Assembly (NCBI GenBank): GCA_016297855.1
Contig: JAEDFW010000065.1
Span: 1 to 9,147, forward strand
Source of the DNA: Oscillospiraceae bacterium
GTDB taxonomy: Bacteria > Bacillota > Clostridia > Oscillospirales > Oscillospiraceae
Direction: 5' to 3'
DNA: 9,147 nt
The notes under the pieces are model-generated. The model did no database searches and was not told the origin of the DNA. It saw nothing but the letters and a program-made list of their open reading frames with translations. Positions within the stretch are counted from its first letter, which is position 1, and each line of letters opens with the position of its first letter. Below, in pieces: positions 1-6,657 of this stretch. Both the position numbers and the translations under genes were made by a program.

Positions 1-221
1 ACGGGCTGGGGCGGGTAGTCAAGCACCTGCTCCTTCAGGCTGACCTTCTTGGCAACGCGCTCGATGAACGGTGCCTTGAAGTGGATGCCCACTTCCCAGA
101 CTTTGCTGAACGCGCCGAGCCGCTCGACAACGTACGCCTTGGACTGCTGCACAACATAGATGTTGCGGATGATGATAATCAGCACCAGCAGTACCACAAC
201 TACAAAAAAGATCCATTCCAT
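1..221 (-). CDS. SPFH/stomatin-like membrane protein (QmcA type), N-terminal part
   Basis: Only the first 73 residues are in the window; the gene continues past the left edge. The protein opens with one hydrophobic segment (about residues 3-18, FFVVVVLLVLIIII), followed by the typical start of an SPFH/Band 7 domain: VVQQSKAYVVERLGAF, then a G-I-H-F-K-A-P-F stretch and KVSLKEQVLDYPPQ. Related proteins (stomatin, QmcA/HflK-like) are integral membrane scaffolds that oligomerise in lipid microdomains and often work with an NfeD protein. The start is set by AGGAGG (230-235), 8 bases upstream of ATG. The gene begins 35 bases after the nfeD-like gene on the same strand with no terminator between, so the two probably form one operon. 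The family call is firm; the exact subfamily and cellular role are inferred. Confidence 0.88.
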   Translation of the reverse strand, partial: MEWIFFVVVVLLVLIIIIRNIYVVQQSKAYVVERLGAFSKVWEVGIHFKAPFIERVAKKVSLKEQVLDYPPQP

Positions 222-256
222 TCAGTATTCCTCCTGTTTTCCACAATTTCCTTTTC

Positions 257-703
257 TTATTTCGCTGCGCAGGCAGCCATTACTGACTCGACGTAGACCT
301 TCGCGCCTTCGACACGCAGGATTTTTACATGCGCGCCCGCTGCAATGGGTGTATCGGCCAGCGCCGTCCACAGAACGCCGGCGACCTTGATCTCGCCCGC
401 GTCGATGCCGCCGCCGATCGGCTGCGTGACGACGGCCTGCTGCCCGACCAGCCGGTCGGCATTGGTGCTGGTCTTTTTGACAGCGATGTACTTTCGCAGC
501 ACCGGCCGGAACGCGGCCAGCAGAAGCGATGAAACAAGCGTGAACAGCACAACCTGAACCAGTACGCCAGCGCCCAGCAGCGACGCGATCATGGCAGCCA
601 GCGCGCCGCCAACAAACCACAGCGCCACCAGACTTACCGTGGCGGCCTCGGCGGCCACGAACACAACCATGGCGATCAGCCAGCATACAGAAGCGATGGG
701 CAT
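257..703 (-). CDS. NfeD-like membrane protein (short form, no protease domain)
   Basis: 148 residues. Three hydrophobic segments (about 3-22, 24-44 and 47-66) are followed by a soluble C-terminal region (about 85-145) with the NfeD OB-fold signature: GQQAVVTQPI, a glycine-rich turn, GEIKVAGVLWTALAD and AHVKILRVEGAKVYVE. This is the short NfeD class, which lacks the ClpP-like serine protease domain of long NfeD proteins. Short NfeD proteins are usually encoded next to an SPFH/stomatin gene, as here, and are thought to bind it at the membrane and influence its assembly. I chose ATG at 701-703 because AGGAGGA (711-717) sits 7 bases upstream; another ATG at 708-710 is in a different frame and touches the ribosome site. 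An upstream extension of this frame runs antisense through the methyltransferase gene and is not real. Confidence 0.9.
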   Translation of the reverse strand: MPIASVCWLIAMVVFVAAEAATVSLVALWFVGGALAAMIASLLGAGVLVQVVLFTLVSSLLLAAFRPVLRKYIAVKKTSTNADRLVGQQAVVTQPIGGGIDAGEIKVAGVLWTALADTPIAAGAHVKILRVEGAKVYVESVMAACAAK

Positions 704-724
704 GATGCATTCCTCCTTTTCTTC

Positions 725-754
725 ATTATACAATACGCACGGGGCGTATGCCAA
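725..754 (-). promoter_or_regulatory. Sigma-A-type promoter for the nfeD-SPFH operon
   Basis: On the minus strand TTGGCA (749-754) and a consensus TATAAT (725-730) are 18 bases apart. They lie just upstream of the nfeD-like ribosome site, so the 5' leader would be very short. The match is good (11 of 12 bases) with a spacer one base longer than ideal. Confidence 0.72.
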
Positions 755-786
755 CCGCATTATTTTCCAAATTTCCAACAAATCAT

Positions 787-815
787 TTGCTATTTTGACG
801 CATAGCCCGTATACT
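787..815 (+). promoter_or_regulatory. Possible sigma-A promoter for the methyltransferase-lipid kinase genes
   Basis: On the plus strand TTGCTA (787-792) and TATACT (810-815) are 17 bases apart. A second TATACT overlaps at 815-820, and a TTGACG at 795-800 is only 14 bases from it, so the exact pairing is uncertain. The site is divergent from the nfeD promoter and about 35 bases upstream of the methyltransferase start. Confidence 0.5.
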
Positions 816-839
816 ATACTGGAATTATTCTGAGCTGAC

Positions 840-843
840 GGAG
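840..843 (+). promoter_or_regulatory. Ribosome binding site deciding among three tandem ATG codons
   Basis: GGAG lies 7 bases before the ATG at 851, 4 before the ATG at 848 and only 1 before the ATG at 845. Three in-frame ATG codons occur in a row. The normal spacing favours the third. Confidence 0.55.
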
Positions 844-850
844 AATGATG

Positions 851-1963
851 ATGGATACAATGACTTTTTGCGTGCCGTGCCTGTTCGGTCTCGAGGGACT
901 GGTCGGCGACGAGCTGAGACGGCTCGGACTGGAAAACGTCCGCGTCGAAGACCGGCGCGTGTTTTTTACCGGTGATTTTGCTGCCATGGCCAAGGCAAAC
1001 ATCTGCTGCCGCATGGGCGAGCGTGTGATGATTCTGTTGGCCGCGTTTGACGCGCGCAGCTTTGAAGAGCTCTATCAGGGCGTGAAGGCCGCGCCGCTCG
1101 AGCGCTTTATCCCCAAAGACGGGGCGTTTCCCGTCAAGGGCTACAGCCTGGACAGCCAGCTTCACTCGGTGCCCGACTGTCAGGCAATCGCAAAAAAGGC
1201 GGCGGTGGACAAGCTGGGCGCTGTTTACGGCCTGGGCTGGATGCCCGAGACTGGCGCGACGTATCAGCTGCGCTTTTCGATCATGAAGGACCGCTGCGAG
1301 CTGTTTCTTGATACCTCCGGCGTGAGCCTGCACAAGCGCGGCTACCGTGAGGTGGCGAATCTCGCGCCGCTGCACGAAACGATGGCGGCGGCGATGGTGA
1401 ATCTCGCGCGCTACCGCGGCCGCGATTTCTTCTGGGACCCGTTCTGCGGCTCGGGCACGATCTGCATCGAGGCCGCGCTCATCGCATTAAACCGCGCGCC
1501 GGGTATGAACCGCTCGTTTGCCGCGCAGAAGTTCGCCTGTGTGCCGGACCAGGTCTGGCGCGAGGCGCGTACCGAGGCGCTGGACCGCGAATTCCGCGGC
1601 GAATACCGCATTCTGGGCACCGATATTGACCCCGCCTCTTTGGACATCGCGCGCGCCAACGCGAGAAAAGCGGGCGTGGGCAAGCTGATCGACTTCCGCG
1701 AAGCCGACGCGACCAAAATGAGCCTGCCGTGCGATCAGGGCCTCATCGTCTGCAATCCGCCGTACGGCGAACGGATGCTCGAGCAGCGCAGCGCGCAGCA
1801 GCTCTACCGCGCGTTCGGCCGGCACATCAAATTTGCCGACGGCTGGAAGAAATATATCATCAGCTCCGAGCCGGAGTTCGAGCACTACTTCGGCAAACCC
1901 GCCAACAAGAAGCGCAAGCTCTATAACGGCCGCCTGCAGTGCAACGTGTTCATGTACTTTTAA
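851..1963 (+). CDS. THUMP-domain class I SAM-dependent RNA methyltransferase (RlmL N-domain/YpsC-like)
   Basis: 370 residues from the ATG at 851 (372 if the first of three tandem ATGs is used). The family transfers methyl from S-adenosylmethionine to guanine N2; the closest characterised relative is the m2G2445-forming domain of E. coli RlmL, acting on 23S rRNA. The N-terminus, PCLFGLEGLVGDELRRLG, and the region to about residue 155 fit the ferredoxin-like plus THUMP RNA-binding module. LHKRGYRE (about 160-167) is the typical linker. The Rossmann part shows motif I DPFCGSGT (196-203), acidic motif II GTDIDP (256-261) and the catalytic NPPYGER (302-308), the N-methylation NPPY type. Unlike E. 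coli RlmL it lacks the second RlmK methyltransferase half, which is normal for Firmicute YpsC proteins. The lipid kinase gene starts 44 bases downstream. The family call is certain; the precise target base is inferred. Confidence 0.93.
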   Translation: MDTMTFCVPCLFGLEGLVGDELRRLGLENVRVEDRRVFFTGDFAAMAKANICCRMGERVMILLAAFDARSFEELYQGVKAAPLERFIPKDGAFPVKGYSLDSQLHSVPDCQAIAKKAAVDKLGAVYGLGWMPETGATYQLRFSIMKDRCELFLDTSGVSLHKRGYREVANLAPLHETMAAAMVNLARYRGRDFFWDPFCGSGTICIEAALIALNRAPGMNRSFAAQKFACVPDQVWREARTEALDREFRGEYRILGTDIDPASLDIARANARKAGVGKLIDFREADATKMSLPCDQGLIVCNPPYGERMLEQRSAQQLYRAFGRHIKFADGWKKYIISSEPEFEHYFGKPANKKRKLYNGRLQCNVFMYF

Positions 1964-2007
1964 GCGCTGATACCGGTAAGACGAAAAAAGAAAAAGAAGG
2001 TTCCGTC

Positions 2008-2925
2008 ATGAAACATATTTTTATTATCAACCCTGCCGCGGGAAAATATGACCGCACGGAGGAATACACCCGGAAGATTGAAGCCGTGTGCGGCGCGCGC
2101 GGCCTTGCCTATGAGATTCACCGCTCGGAAAAGCCCGGCGACTGCCGCCGCATCGCGCGTGAAGCGGCCGCAGCCGGCGAAGAAGTCCGGCTCTATGCCT
2201 GCGGCGGCGACGGAACGCTCAACGAGGTCATCAACGGCGCAGTGGGGTTTGATAACGCGGCCGTGACGCATTTCCCCGGCGGCTCCGGCAACGATATGAT
2301 CAAGATGTTCTCCGAAACCGCGCCTTTTTTTGACCTTGAGCGGCTGCTGGACTGCGACGAGGCGCAATTCGACCTCATCCGCTGCAACGAAACCCATTCG
2401 GTGAACATCCTCTCCATGGGCCTTGACGCGCGCATCGGCACGGAAATGGCCAGATATAAGAAGCTGCCGCTGCTGTCCGGTCACGGGGCATATCTGGCCT
2501 CCACGCTGGTAAACCTCATCAAGGGCATCAGCCAGCACTTTGTCATTACGCTCGACGACGGCACACGGCTCGACGATAAGTTCACCCTGATCTGCGCCTG
2601 CAACGGCCGGTGGTACGGCGGCGGCTTCAATCCCGTGCCCGACGCCGAGCCGGATGACGGTCTGCTCGAGGTACTGGTGGTCAAAAAAGTCAGCATCCTG
2701 ACCGCCTCGCGCGTCATCGGCAAGTACAAGGCCGGCCAGTACCGGCAGCTCCCCGAGCTCATTTCGCACCACCGCTGCAAATCCCTTACTATCACGTGCG
2801 ATAAGCCGAGCGTCGTGAATGTCGACGGCGAGGCCGTCTTCACCGGCGAGGCCAAAATCACCACCATGCCGCGCGCGCTTCGCTTCTTCTATCCCCGGGG
2901 TCTGAGCTACCGGCGCGAGAATTAA
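2008..2925 (+). CDS. Diacylglycerol kinase-family lipid kinase (YegS/DagK/BmrU-like)
   Basis: 305 residues, the usual size for the family. It starts MKHIFIINPAAGK (the NPxxG motif at 8-12), carries the nucleotide-binding GGDGTLNEVING (66-77) and GGSGNDM (91-97), and ends with the conserved DGE (273-275) in the C-terminal beta-sandwich. These are the DAGK catalytic-domain hallmarks. Such enzymes phosphorylate diacylglycerol or a related lipid with ATP on the inner membrane face, recycling it into phospholipid synthesis. Substrate cannot be fixed from sequence. The start is ATG 2008, with AGAAGG (1995-2000) 7 bases upstream; the reading frame also runs upstream into the methyltransferase end but has no ribosome site there. 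It is probably co-transcribed with the methyltransferase gene. No terminator hairpin is visible before the groESL promoter. Confidence 0.93.
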   Translation: MKHIFIINPAAGKYDRTEEYTRKIEAVCGARGLAYEIHRSEKPGDCRRIAREAAAAGEEVRLYACGGDGTLNEVINGAVGFDNAAVTHFPGGSGNDMIKMFSETAPFFDLERLLDCDEAQFDLIRCNETHSVNILSMGLDARIGTEMARYKKLPLLSGHGAYLASTLVNLIKGISQHFVITLDDGTRLDDKFTLICACNGRWYGGGFNPVPDAEPDDGLLEVLVVKKVSILTASRVIGKYKAGQYRQLPELISHHRCKSLTITCDKPSVVNVDGEAVFTGEAKITTMPRALRFFYPRGLSYRREN

Positions 2926-2957
2926 CAGATTCGACACAATTTTGCCGAAAAAACCTC

Positions 2958-2985
2958 TTGACATTTTAGGCGAAAAGACTATTAT
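2958..2985 (+). promoter_or_regulatory. Sigma-A promoter of groES-groEL
   Basis: A perfect -35 box TTGACA (2958-2963) is followed 16 bases later by TATTAT (2980-2985); ATTATA at 17 bases overlaps it. Transcription would start at about 2992, inside the CIRCE element that begins at 2991. This is the standard arrangement for HrcA-repressed chaperonin operons. Confidence 0.82.
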
Positions 2986-2990
2986 ATAAC

Positions 2991-3023
2991 GTGTTAGCAC
3001 TCATTCGTAAAGAGTGCTAACAC
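2991..3023 (+). promoter_or_regulatory. CIRCE operator (HrcA binding site), extended perfect inverted repeat
   Basis: TTAGCACTC (2994-3002), nine bases, then GAGTGCTAA (3012-3020) is an exact match to the CIRCE consensus. Three more flanking bases (GTG/CAC) also pair, giving 12-base perfect arms. It overlaps the expected transcription start of groES, so HrcA bound here would block initiation and heat or folding stress would relieve it. The hrcA gene is not in the window. Confidence 0.97.
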
Positions 3024-3036
3024 GAGCCGTAAACCG

Positions 3037-3053
3037 GGCCGCATTCAACGGCC
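3037..3053 (+). other. Small hairpin in the groES leader
   Basis: GGCCG (3037-3041) and CGGCC (3049-3053) can pair around a 7-base loop in the mRNA leader, 13 bases upstream of the AGGAGG of groES. The stem is only 5 bp, so it may be chance. If real it could influence leader stability together with the CIRCE stem. Confidence 0.3.
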
Positions 3054-3080
3054 ATACGATATATCAAGGAGGCTTTTTGT

Positions 3081-3353
3081 ATGAAACTCACCCCGTTGGC
3101 AGACAATGTCCTGCTCAAGCACATGGACGCGGAAGAAAAGACCGCTTCCGGTATCATCCTCTCCACCGCAACCAAGGAAAAATCCGTGATTGCTGAGGTC
3201 ATCTCCGCCGGTCCCGGCACCGACGACGTCAAGGTCACCGTCAAGCCCGGCGACAAGGTCGTTACCGGCAAGTACGCCGGTCAGGAACTGAAGCTCGACG
3301 GCGAAGACTATGTCATCGTCAAGATGGCCGACATTCTGGCAGTTGTGGAATAA
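3081..3353 (+). CDS. groES: Co-chaperonin GroES (Hsp10)
   Basis: 90 residues, a few shorter than the usual 94-97. It starts MKLTPLADNVLLK and has the mobile-loop region EEKTASGIILSTATKEKS (18-35), which docks on GroEL through the hydrophobic I-I-L triplet. The end, EDYVIVKMADILAVVE, closes the beta-barrel. GroES forms a heptameric lid on the GroEL ring and caps the folding chamber during the ATP cycle in the cytoplasm. Start ATG 3081 has AGGAGG (3067-3072) 8 bases upstream. It is the first gene of the CIRCE-controlled operon; groEL follows after 30 bases. The loop has LSTATKEKS in place of the common LPDSAKEKP, a small variation. Confidence 0.98.
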   Translation: MKLTPLADNVLLKHMDAEEKTASGIILSTATKEKSVIAEVISAGPGTDDVKVTVKPGDKVVTGKYAGQELKLDGEDYVIVKMADILAVVE

Positions 3354-3383
3354 TCGCGTTAACGGAAAAAGGAGATAATCATT

Positions 3384-5018
3384 ATGGCAAAACAGATCAT
3401 TTACGGCGAAGATGCGCGCAAGGCGCTGCAGTCCGGTATCGACCAGCTCGCCAATACCGTGAAAGTTACTCTGGGTCCCAAGGGCCGCAACGTGGTTCTG
3501 GGCAAGAAGTTCGGCGCGCCGCTGATCACCAATGACGGTGTCACCATCGCCAAGGACGTTGAACTCGAGGACGCATTTGAGAACATGGGCGCACAGCTCG
3601 TGCGTGAAGTCGCCACCAAGACCAATGACGTCGCCGGCGACGGCACCACCACCGCCACGCTGCTGGCGCAGGCGATCATCCACGAAGGTCTGAAGAACGT
3701 CTCCGCAGGCGCGAACCCCATGGTCATGCGCAAGGGTATGGAGAAGGCCGTTGCCACCGCCGTGGAAGCCATCAAGGCCAATTCCGAGGCCGTGAAGGGC
3801 AGCGACGACATCGCAAGAGTCGGCGCCGTCTCCTCCGGCGACGAGTCCATCGGCAAGCTGATCGCCGAGGCGATGGAGAAGGTCTCCGCCTCCGGCGTCA
3901 TCACCATCGAAGAGTCCAAGACCGCTGAGACCGGCCTTGAGGTCGTCGAAGGCATGCAGTTCGACCGCGGCTATATCTCGCCCTACATGGTCACCGACAC
4001 CGAGAAGATGGAAGCCGTCGTCGACGATCCGTTCATCCTCATCACCGACAAGAAGATTTCGTCCATCCAGGAGATCCTGCCCATCCTCGAACAGATCGTC
4101 AAGAGCGGCCAGAAGCTGTTCATCATCGCCGAGGACGTCGAAGGCGACGCGCTGTCGACGCTGCTGGTCAACCGTCTGCGCGGCAGCTTCAACTGCGTCT
4201 GCGTCAAGGCGCCCGGCTTCGGCGACCGCCGCAAGGAGATGCTGAAGGATATCGCCATCCTGACGGGCGGCACCTATGTCTCCAGTGAGCTCAACATGAA
4301 CCTGCCTGACGTGCAGATCTCCGATCTGGGCCGTGCGCGCCAGATCAAGGTTACCAAGGATAACACCGTCATCGTCGACGGCTGCGGCGACGCCAATGAG
4401 ATCAAGGCCCGTGTTGCCGAGATCAAGAACACCATCGCCGTCACCACGAGCGACTATGACAAGGAAAAGCTGCAGGAGCGTCTTGCCAAGCTGTCCGGCG
4501 GCGTAGCCGTCATCCGTGTCGGTGCGCAGACCGAGGTCGCCATGAAAGAGAAGAAGCTCCGCGTTGAGGACGCGCTGAACGCTACCCGCGCAGCTGTGGA
4601 AGAAGGCATCGTGGCCGGCGGCGGCACGGCATATGTCAACGCCATTCCGGCTGTTGAGAAGCTGATTGCCAAGCTCTCCGGCGATGAAAAGACCGGCGCG
4701 CAGATCATTGCCAAGGCGCTGCAGGCGCCGATCCGCCAGATCGCCGAGAACGCCGGTGTTGACGGCTCGATCGTCTTTGACAAGATCCGTTCGTCCCGTA
4801 AGATCGGCTACGGCTACAACGCCTACACCGAGACCTACTGCGACATGATCCCCAGCGGCATCGTCGACCCGACCAAGGTCACCCGTACCGCTCTGGAGAA
4901 TGCGGCATCCATCACCGCCTGCGTGCTGACGACCGAATCTCTGGTTGCCGACAAGCCCGATCCTCAGGCTGACGCTGCTGCGGCTGCGGCTGCTGCACAG
5001 GCCGGCGGCATGTACTAA
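3384..5018 (+). CDS. groEL: Chaperonin GroEL (Hsp60)
   Basis: 544 residues, full length. It forms the tetradecameric ATP-driven folding chamber with GroES. Visible hallmarks are LGPKGRN (30-36), the ATP-binding GDGTTTAT (85-92), the apical-domain segment around KAPGFGDRR, the catalytic aspartate D396 (equivalent to E. coli D398) within VEDALNATRAAVEEG, and AGGGTAY shortly after it. The start has AAGGAG (3369-3374) 9 bases before ATG 3384. The C-terminal tail is alanine-rich (eight alanines in a row, then QAGGMY), with a single GGM instead of the usual repeated GGM tail. Codon use is strongly biased to AAG, ATC and GAC, as expected for high expression. A perfect 12-bp hairpin follows 22 bases after the stop. 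Regulation is by HrcA at the upstream CIRCE. Confidence 0.99.
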   Translation: MAKQIIYGEDARKALQSGIDQLANTVKVTLGPKGRNVVLGKKFGAPLITNDGVTIAKDVELEDAFENMGAQLVREVATKTNDVAGDGTTTATLLAQAIIHEGLKNVSAGANPMVMRKGMEKAVATAVEAIKANSEAVKGSDDIARVGAVSSGDESIGKLIAEAMEKVSASGVITIEESKTAETGLEVVEGMQFDRGYISPYMVTDTEKMEAVVDDPFILITDKKISSIQEILPILEQIVKSGQKLFIIAEDVEGDALSTLLVNRLRGSFNCVCVKAPGFGDRRKEMLKDIAILTGGTYVSSELNMNLPDVQISDLGRARQIKVTKDNTVIVDGCGDANEIKARVAEIKNTIAVTTSDYDKEKLQERLAKLSGGVAVIRVGAQTEVAMKEKKLRVEDALNATRAAVEEGIVAGGGTAYVNAIPAVEKLIAKLSGDEKTGAQIIAKALQAPIRQIAENAGVDGSIVFDKIRSSRKIGYGYNAYTETYCDMIPSGIVDPTKVTRTALENAASITACVLTTESLVADKPDPQADAAAAAAAAQAGGMY

Positions 5019-5040
5019 TTCGCCCGGCAAACAACTTTTT

Positions 5041-5072
5041 CCCGGCCGCTCCGATGGAGCGGCCGGGATTTT
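5041..5072 (+). terminator. Rho-independent terminator of groESL
   Basis: CCCGGCCGCTCC (5041-5052) and GGAGCGGCCGGG (5056-5067) form a perfect 12-bp GC-rich stem with a 3-base loop, followed by ATTTT. The T run is short, but the very strong stem and its position 22 bases after the groEL stop support the call. Confidence 0.82.
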
Positions 5073-5083
5073 GCCTGCTGAAC

Positions 5084-5122
5084 AAAGCCTCCCTCCGGAC
5101 TGCTCGTCCGGAGGGAGGCTTT
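5084..5122 (-). terminator. Long perfect hairpin, terminator of the L,D-transpeptidase gene (probably two-way)
   Basis: AAAGCCTCCCTCCGGAC (5084-5100) and its exact complement (5106-5122) form a 17-bp stem around a 5-base loop, 5 bases after the transpeptidase stop on the minus strand. The stem ends in AAA/TTT on both strands, so transcripts from either side would meet a GC-rich stem followed by a short T run (TTTG). It could also back up the groEL terminator 16 bases to its left. Confidence 0.8.
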
Positions 5123-5127
5123 GCGCA

Positions 5128-6552
5128 CTAAAAGACCAGCACCGGCGTGCCGACCTGCACGTTCTCGTAGATCGCCCGTATCGGCGCATCTGGCATATTC
5201 ACGCAGCCGTGCGAGCCGTTCGTCTTATAGCGCTCACCGCCGAACTCGCTGCGCCACGACGCATCGTGCAGGCCGTAGAGCGTACCAATAAATCCGACCC
5301 AGTATTTCACAAACACATTGAAATCCGGCCCCGTCAGCCAGCAGTCACGCTCCAGACTCACGACATGGTACAGCCCCGTCGGTGTGGCGAAGCCATAGGG
5401 CAGGCCCGTGACCACGTCATTATATACCAAACGCTCGCCGTCCTGATAATACGTCACCGTCTGGCTCTCGATGTCCACGGCGATGTAGGTATCTCCCAAG
5501 CCGAACGGCTCACCCTGCAGGTCGGTGCAGACGAACTGCGCCTCCACGGGCGTGGTGTCAAGATGCGAAAGCTGCTTTTCCAGCTTCGCATACAGCTCTG
5601 CGGTATTCAGCGTATAATTGCAGGGCAAAAATTCAATCTCCACCGTGCCGCGGTCAGTCGAATCAAACCGGAAGGGCGTATCCATCTCGTTATACTGCGC
5701 GGCGAACTCCTGCAGCCGCTGCGAGAGCTTTTCCCCATCCACCTGCACGCGGCCATCCGCGTCCGCAAAGACATAATTGCCGACGGACAGGCTCTGCGTC
5801 TGTCCGGAGAAGTTCACCTCGATCATCCGTCCCGCCGCATCCGCAGCCAACAGCGCGCCGTAGTCAAATACGGCGGCTTCTGCAGTAAGCGCAGGCTTCT
5901 GATAGCAATCGCAGCTTGTCAGCTCAAAGCTGCGCGAGTCGGCGCTGTCCGGCGAGACGCGCACGCCCGACACGGCGGCAAACAGCGCCTGCTCGATGGG
6001 CTCCGGCACAAGCTCGGTTCCGGGCTGCTCAGAAACGATTTCATACGCGCCTTTCTCGGCGGAGAATACGGCATACGCGTCCTGCGCCGCTTCGCGCGGC
6101 GTTTCGTCCAGAGCGGCAAGCACCGGCGCAAAATCCCAGCCGCCGTCGCTGAGGGCCAGCGTCAGTGTGTTTCCGCTTTGCAGCGCTTCATACCACGCCG
6201 CGGGCGCTTCGCGCGTCGACCGGCGATACCACCCAAGCTGCTCCGTCCACGAAAGCGCGGCAAACTGCTCCGCCGTCAAGCGGTCCGTCTCGGAGAACAT
6301 TTCGTCAATCTGCGCGTAGGGGTCGTCCGCGCGCAGGCCGGCCAGCGGAAATTCGCCCACGGCATCGCCGTTTTCCGTCACACTGAGGCAGCTTTCCTCG
6401 AGCCTCTGCCGCAGCTGCCCGCGCAGCGAAAGGCACGCGTCATGCCACTGCTGTGCCTGCCGTACAAAATAAACCGCCGTGCCGCCGGATGCCGCCAGAG
6501 CGAGCACCAGCACAGCCGCCAGAATCATACACACAATCTTCCACTTTTTCAT
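5128..6552 (-). CDS. Membrane-anchored L,D-transpeptidase (YkuD catalytic domain)
   Basis: 474 residues from the second of two tandem ATGs (475 from the first at 6555); GGAGGG (6559-6564) is 6 bases before the second. The N-terminus is a short basic stretch and one hydrophobic helix (about 7-30), so the protein is likely anchored with its bulk outside. The C-terminal 120 residues (about 353-474) are a YkuD domain: GDTYIAVDIESQTV, then H429 (LHDASWR) and the catalytic SHGCVNMP with C450. The middle (about 50-345) is divergent and resembles the spacer/peptidoglycan-binding region that precedes YkuD in many clostridial proteins; I cannot assign it firmly. YkuD enzymes make 3-3 peptidoglycan cross-links or attach proteins to the wall, and are little inhibited by most beta-lactams. 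The gene has its own promoter and is convergent with groEL. Confidence 0.93.
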   Translation of the reverse strand: MKKWKIVCMILAAVLVLALAASGGTAVYFVRQAQQWHDACLSLRGQLRQRLEESCLSVTENGDAVGEFPLAGLRADDPYAQIDEMFSETDRLTAEQFAALSWTEQLGWYRRSTREAPAAWYEALQSGNTLTLALSDGGWDFAPVLAALDETPREAAQDAYAVFSAEKGAYEIVSEQPGTELVPEPIEQALFAAVSGVRVSPDSADSRSFELTSCDCYQKPALTAEAAVFDYGALLAADAAGRMIEVNFSGQTQSLSVGNYVFADADGRVQVDGEKLSQRLQEFAAQYNEMDTPFRFDSTDRGTVEIEFLPCNYTLNTAELYAKLEKQLSHLDTTPVEAQFVCTDLQGEPFGLGDTYIAVDIESQTVTYYQDGERLVYNDVVTGLPYGFATPTGLYHVVSLERDCWLTGPDFNVFVKYWVGFIGTLYGLHDASWRSEFGGERYKTNGSHGCVNMPDAPIRAIYENVQVGTPVLVF

Positions 6553-6582
6553 CATGCGCCCTCCGCAGGAATTGCTTTTTCC

Positions 6583-6610
6583 ATTATACCAAATTTCGAC
6601 AAAAAAACAA
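6583..6610 (-). promoter_or_regulatory. Extended -10 promoter of the L,D-transpeptidase gene
   Basis: On the minus strand TGGTATAAT (extended -10; TATAAT at 6583-6588) is preceded by a weak -35, TTGTTT (6605-6610), at 16 bases. The TG extension can make up for the poor -35. It lies about 30 bases upstream of the transpeptidase start, after the terminator of the upstream gene, so the transpeptidase is probably transcribed alone. Confidence 0.68.
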
Positions 6611-6622
6611 TCGTGCGCGCAT

Positions 6623-6653
6623 AAAAAAGCGGCCTCTTTTCGAGGCCGCTTTT
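6623..6653 (-). terminator. Rho-independent terminator of the HAD phosphatase gene
   Basis: On the minus strand GCGGCCTC and GAGGCCGC (6642-6649 and 6629-6636) form an 8-bp stem with a 5-base loop, extended by A/T pairs and followed by six Ts (6623-6628). It starts 4 bases after the HAD gene stop. This is the most classical terminator in the window. Confidence 0.92.
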
Positions 6654-6657
6654 GGTA

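Noticed and set aside
704..1375. Upstream extension of the NfeD-like reading frame to 372 codons
   Set aside because: The extension is antisense to the methyltransferase and crosses the nfeD promoter. The ribosome site at 711-717 fixes the start at 703.
1960..3000. Minus-strand open frame of 346 codons opposite the lipid kinase
   Set aside because: It is antisense to a gene with intact DAGK motifs and has no recognisable content of its own.
3045..5189. Minus-strand open frame of 714 codons opposite groES and groEL
   Set aside because: It is the exact antisense of strongly conserved groES-groEL and owes its length to GC-rich codon bias. It has no ribosome site or family resemblance. Long antisense frames over chaperone genes are a known source of false annotation.
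4945..6624. Plus-strand open frame of 559 codons opposite the L,D-transpeptidase
   Set aside because: It starts inside groEL in another frame, runs through both terminators and is antisense to a gene with a clear catalytic motif; it is rich in Arg and low-complexity.
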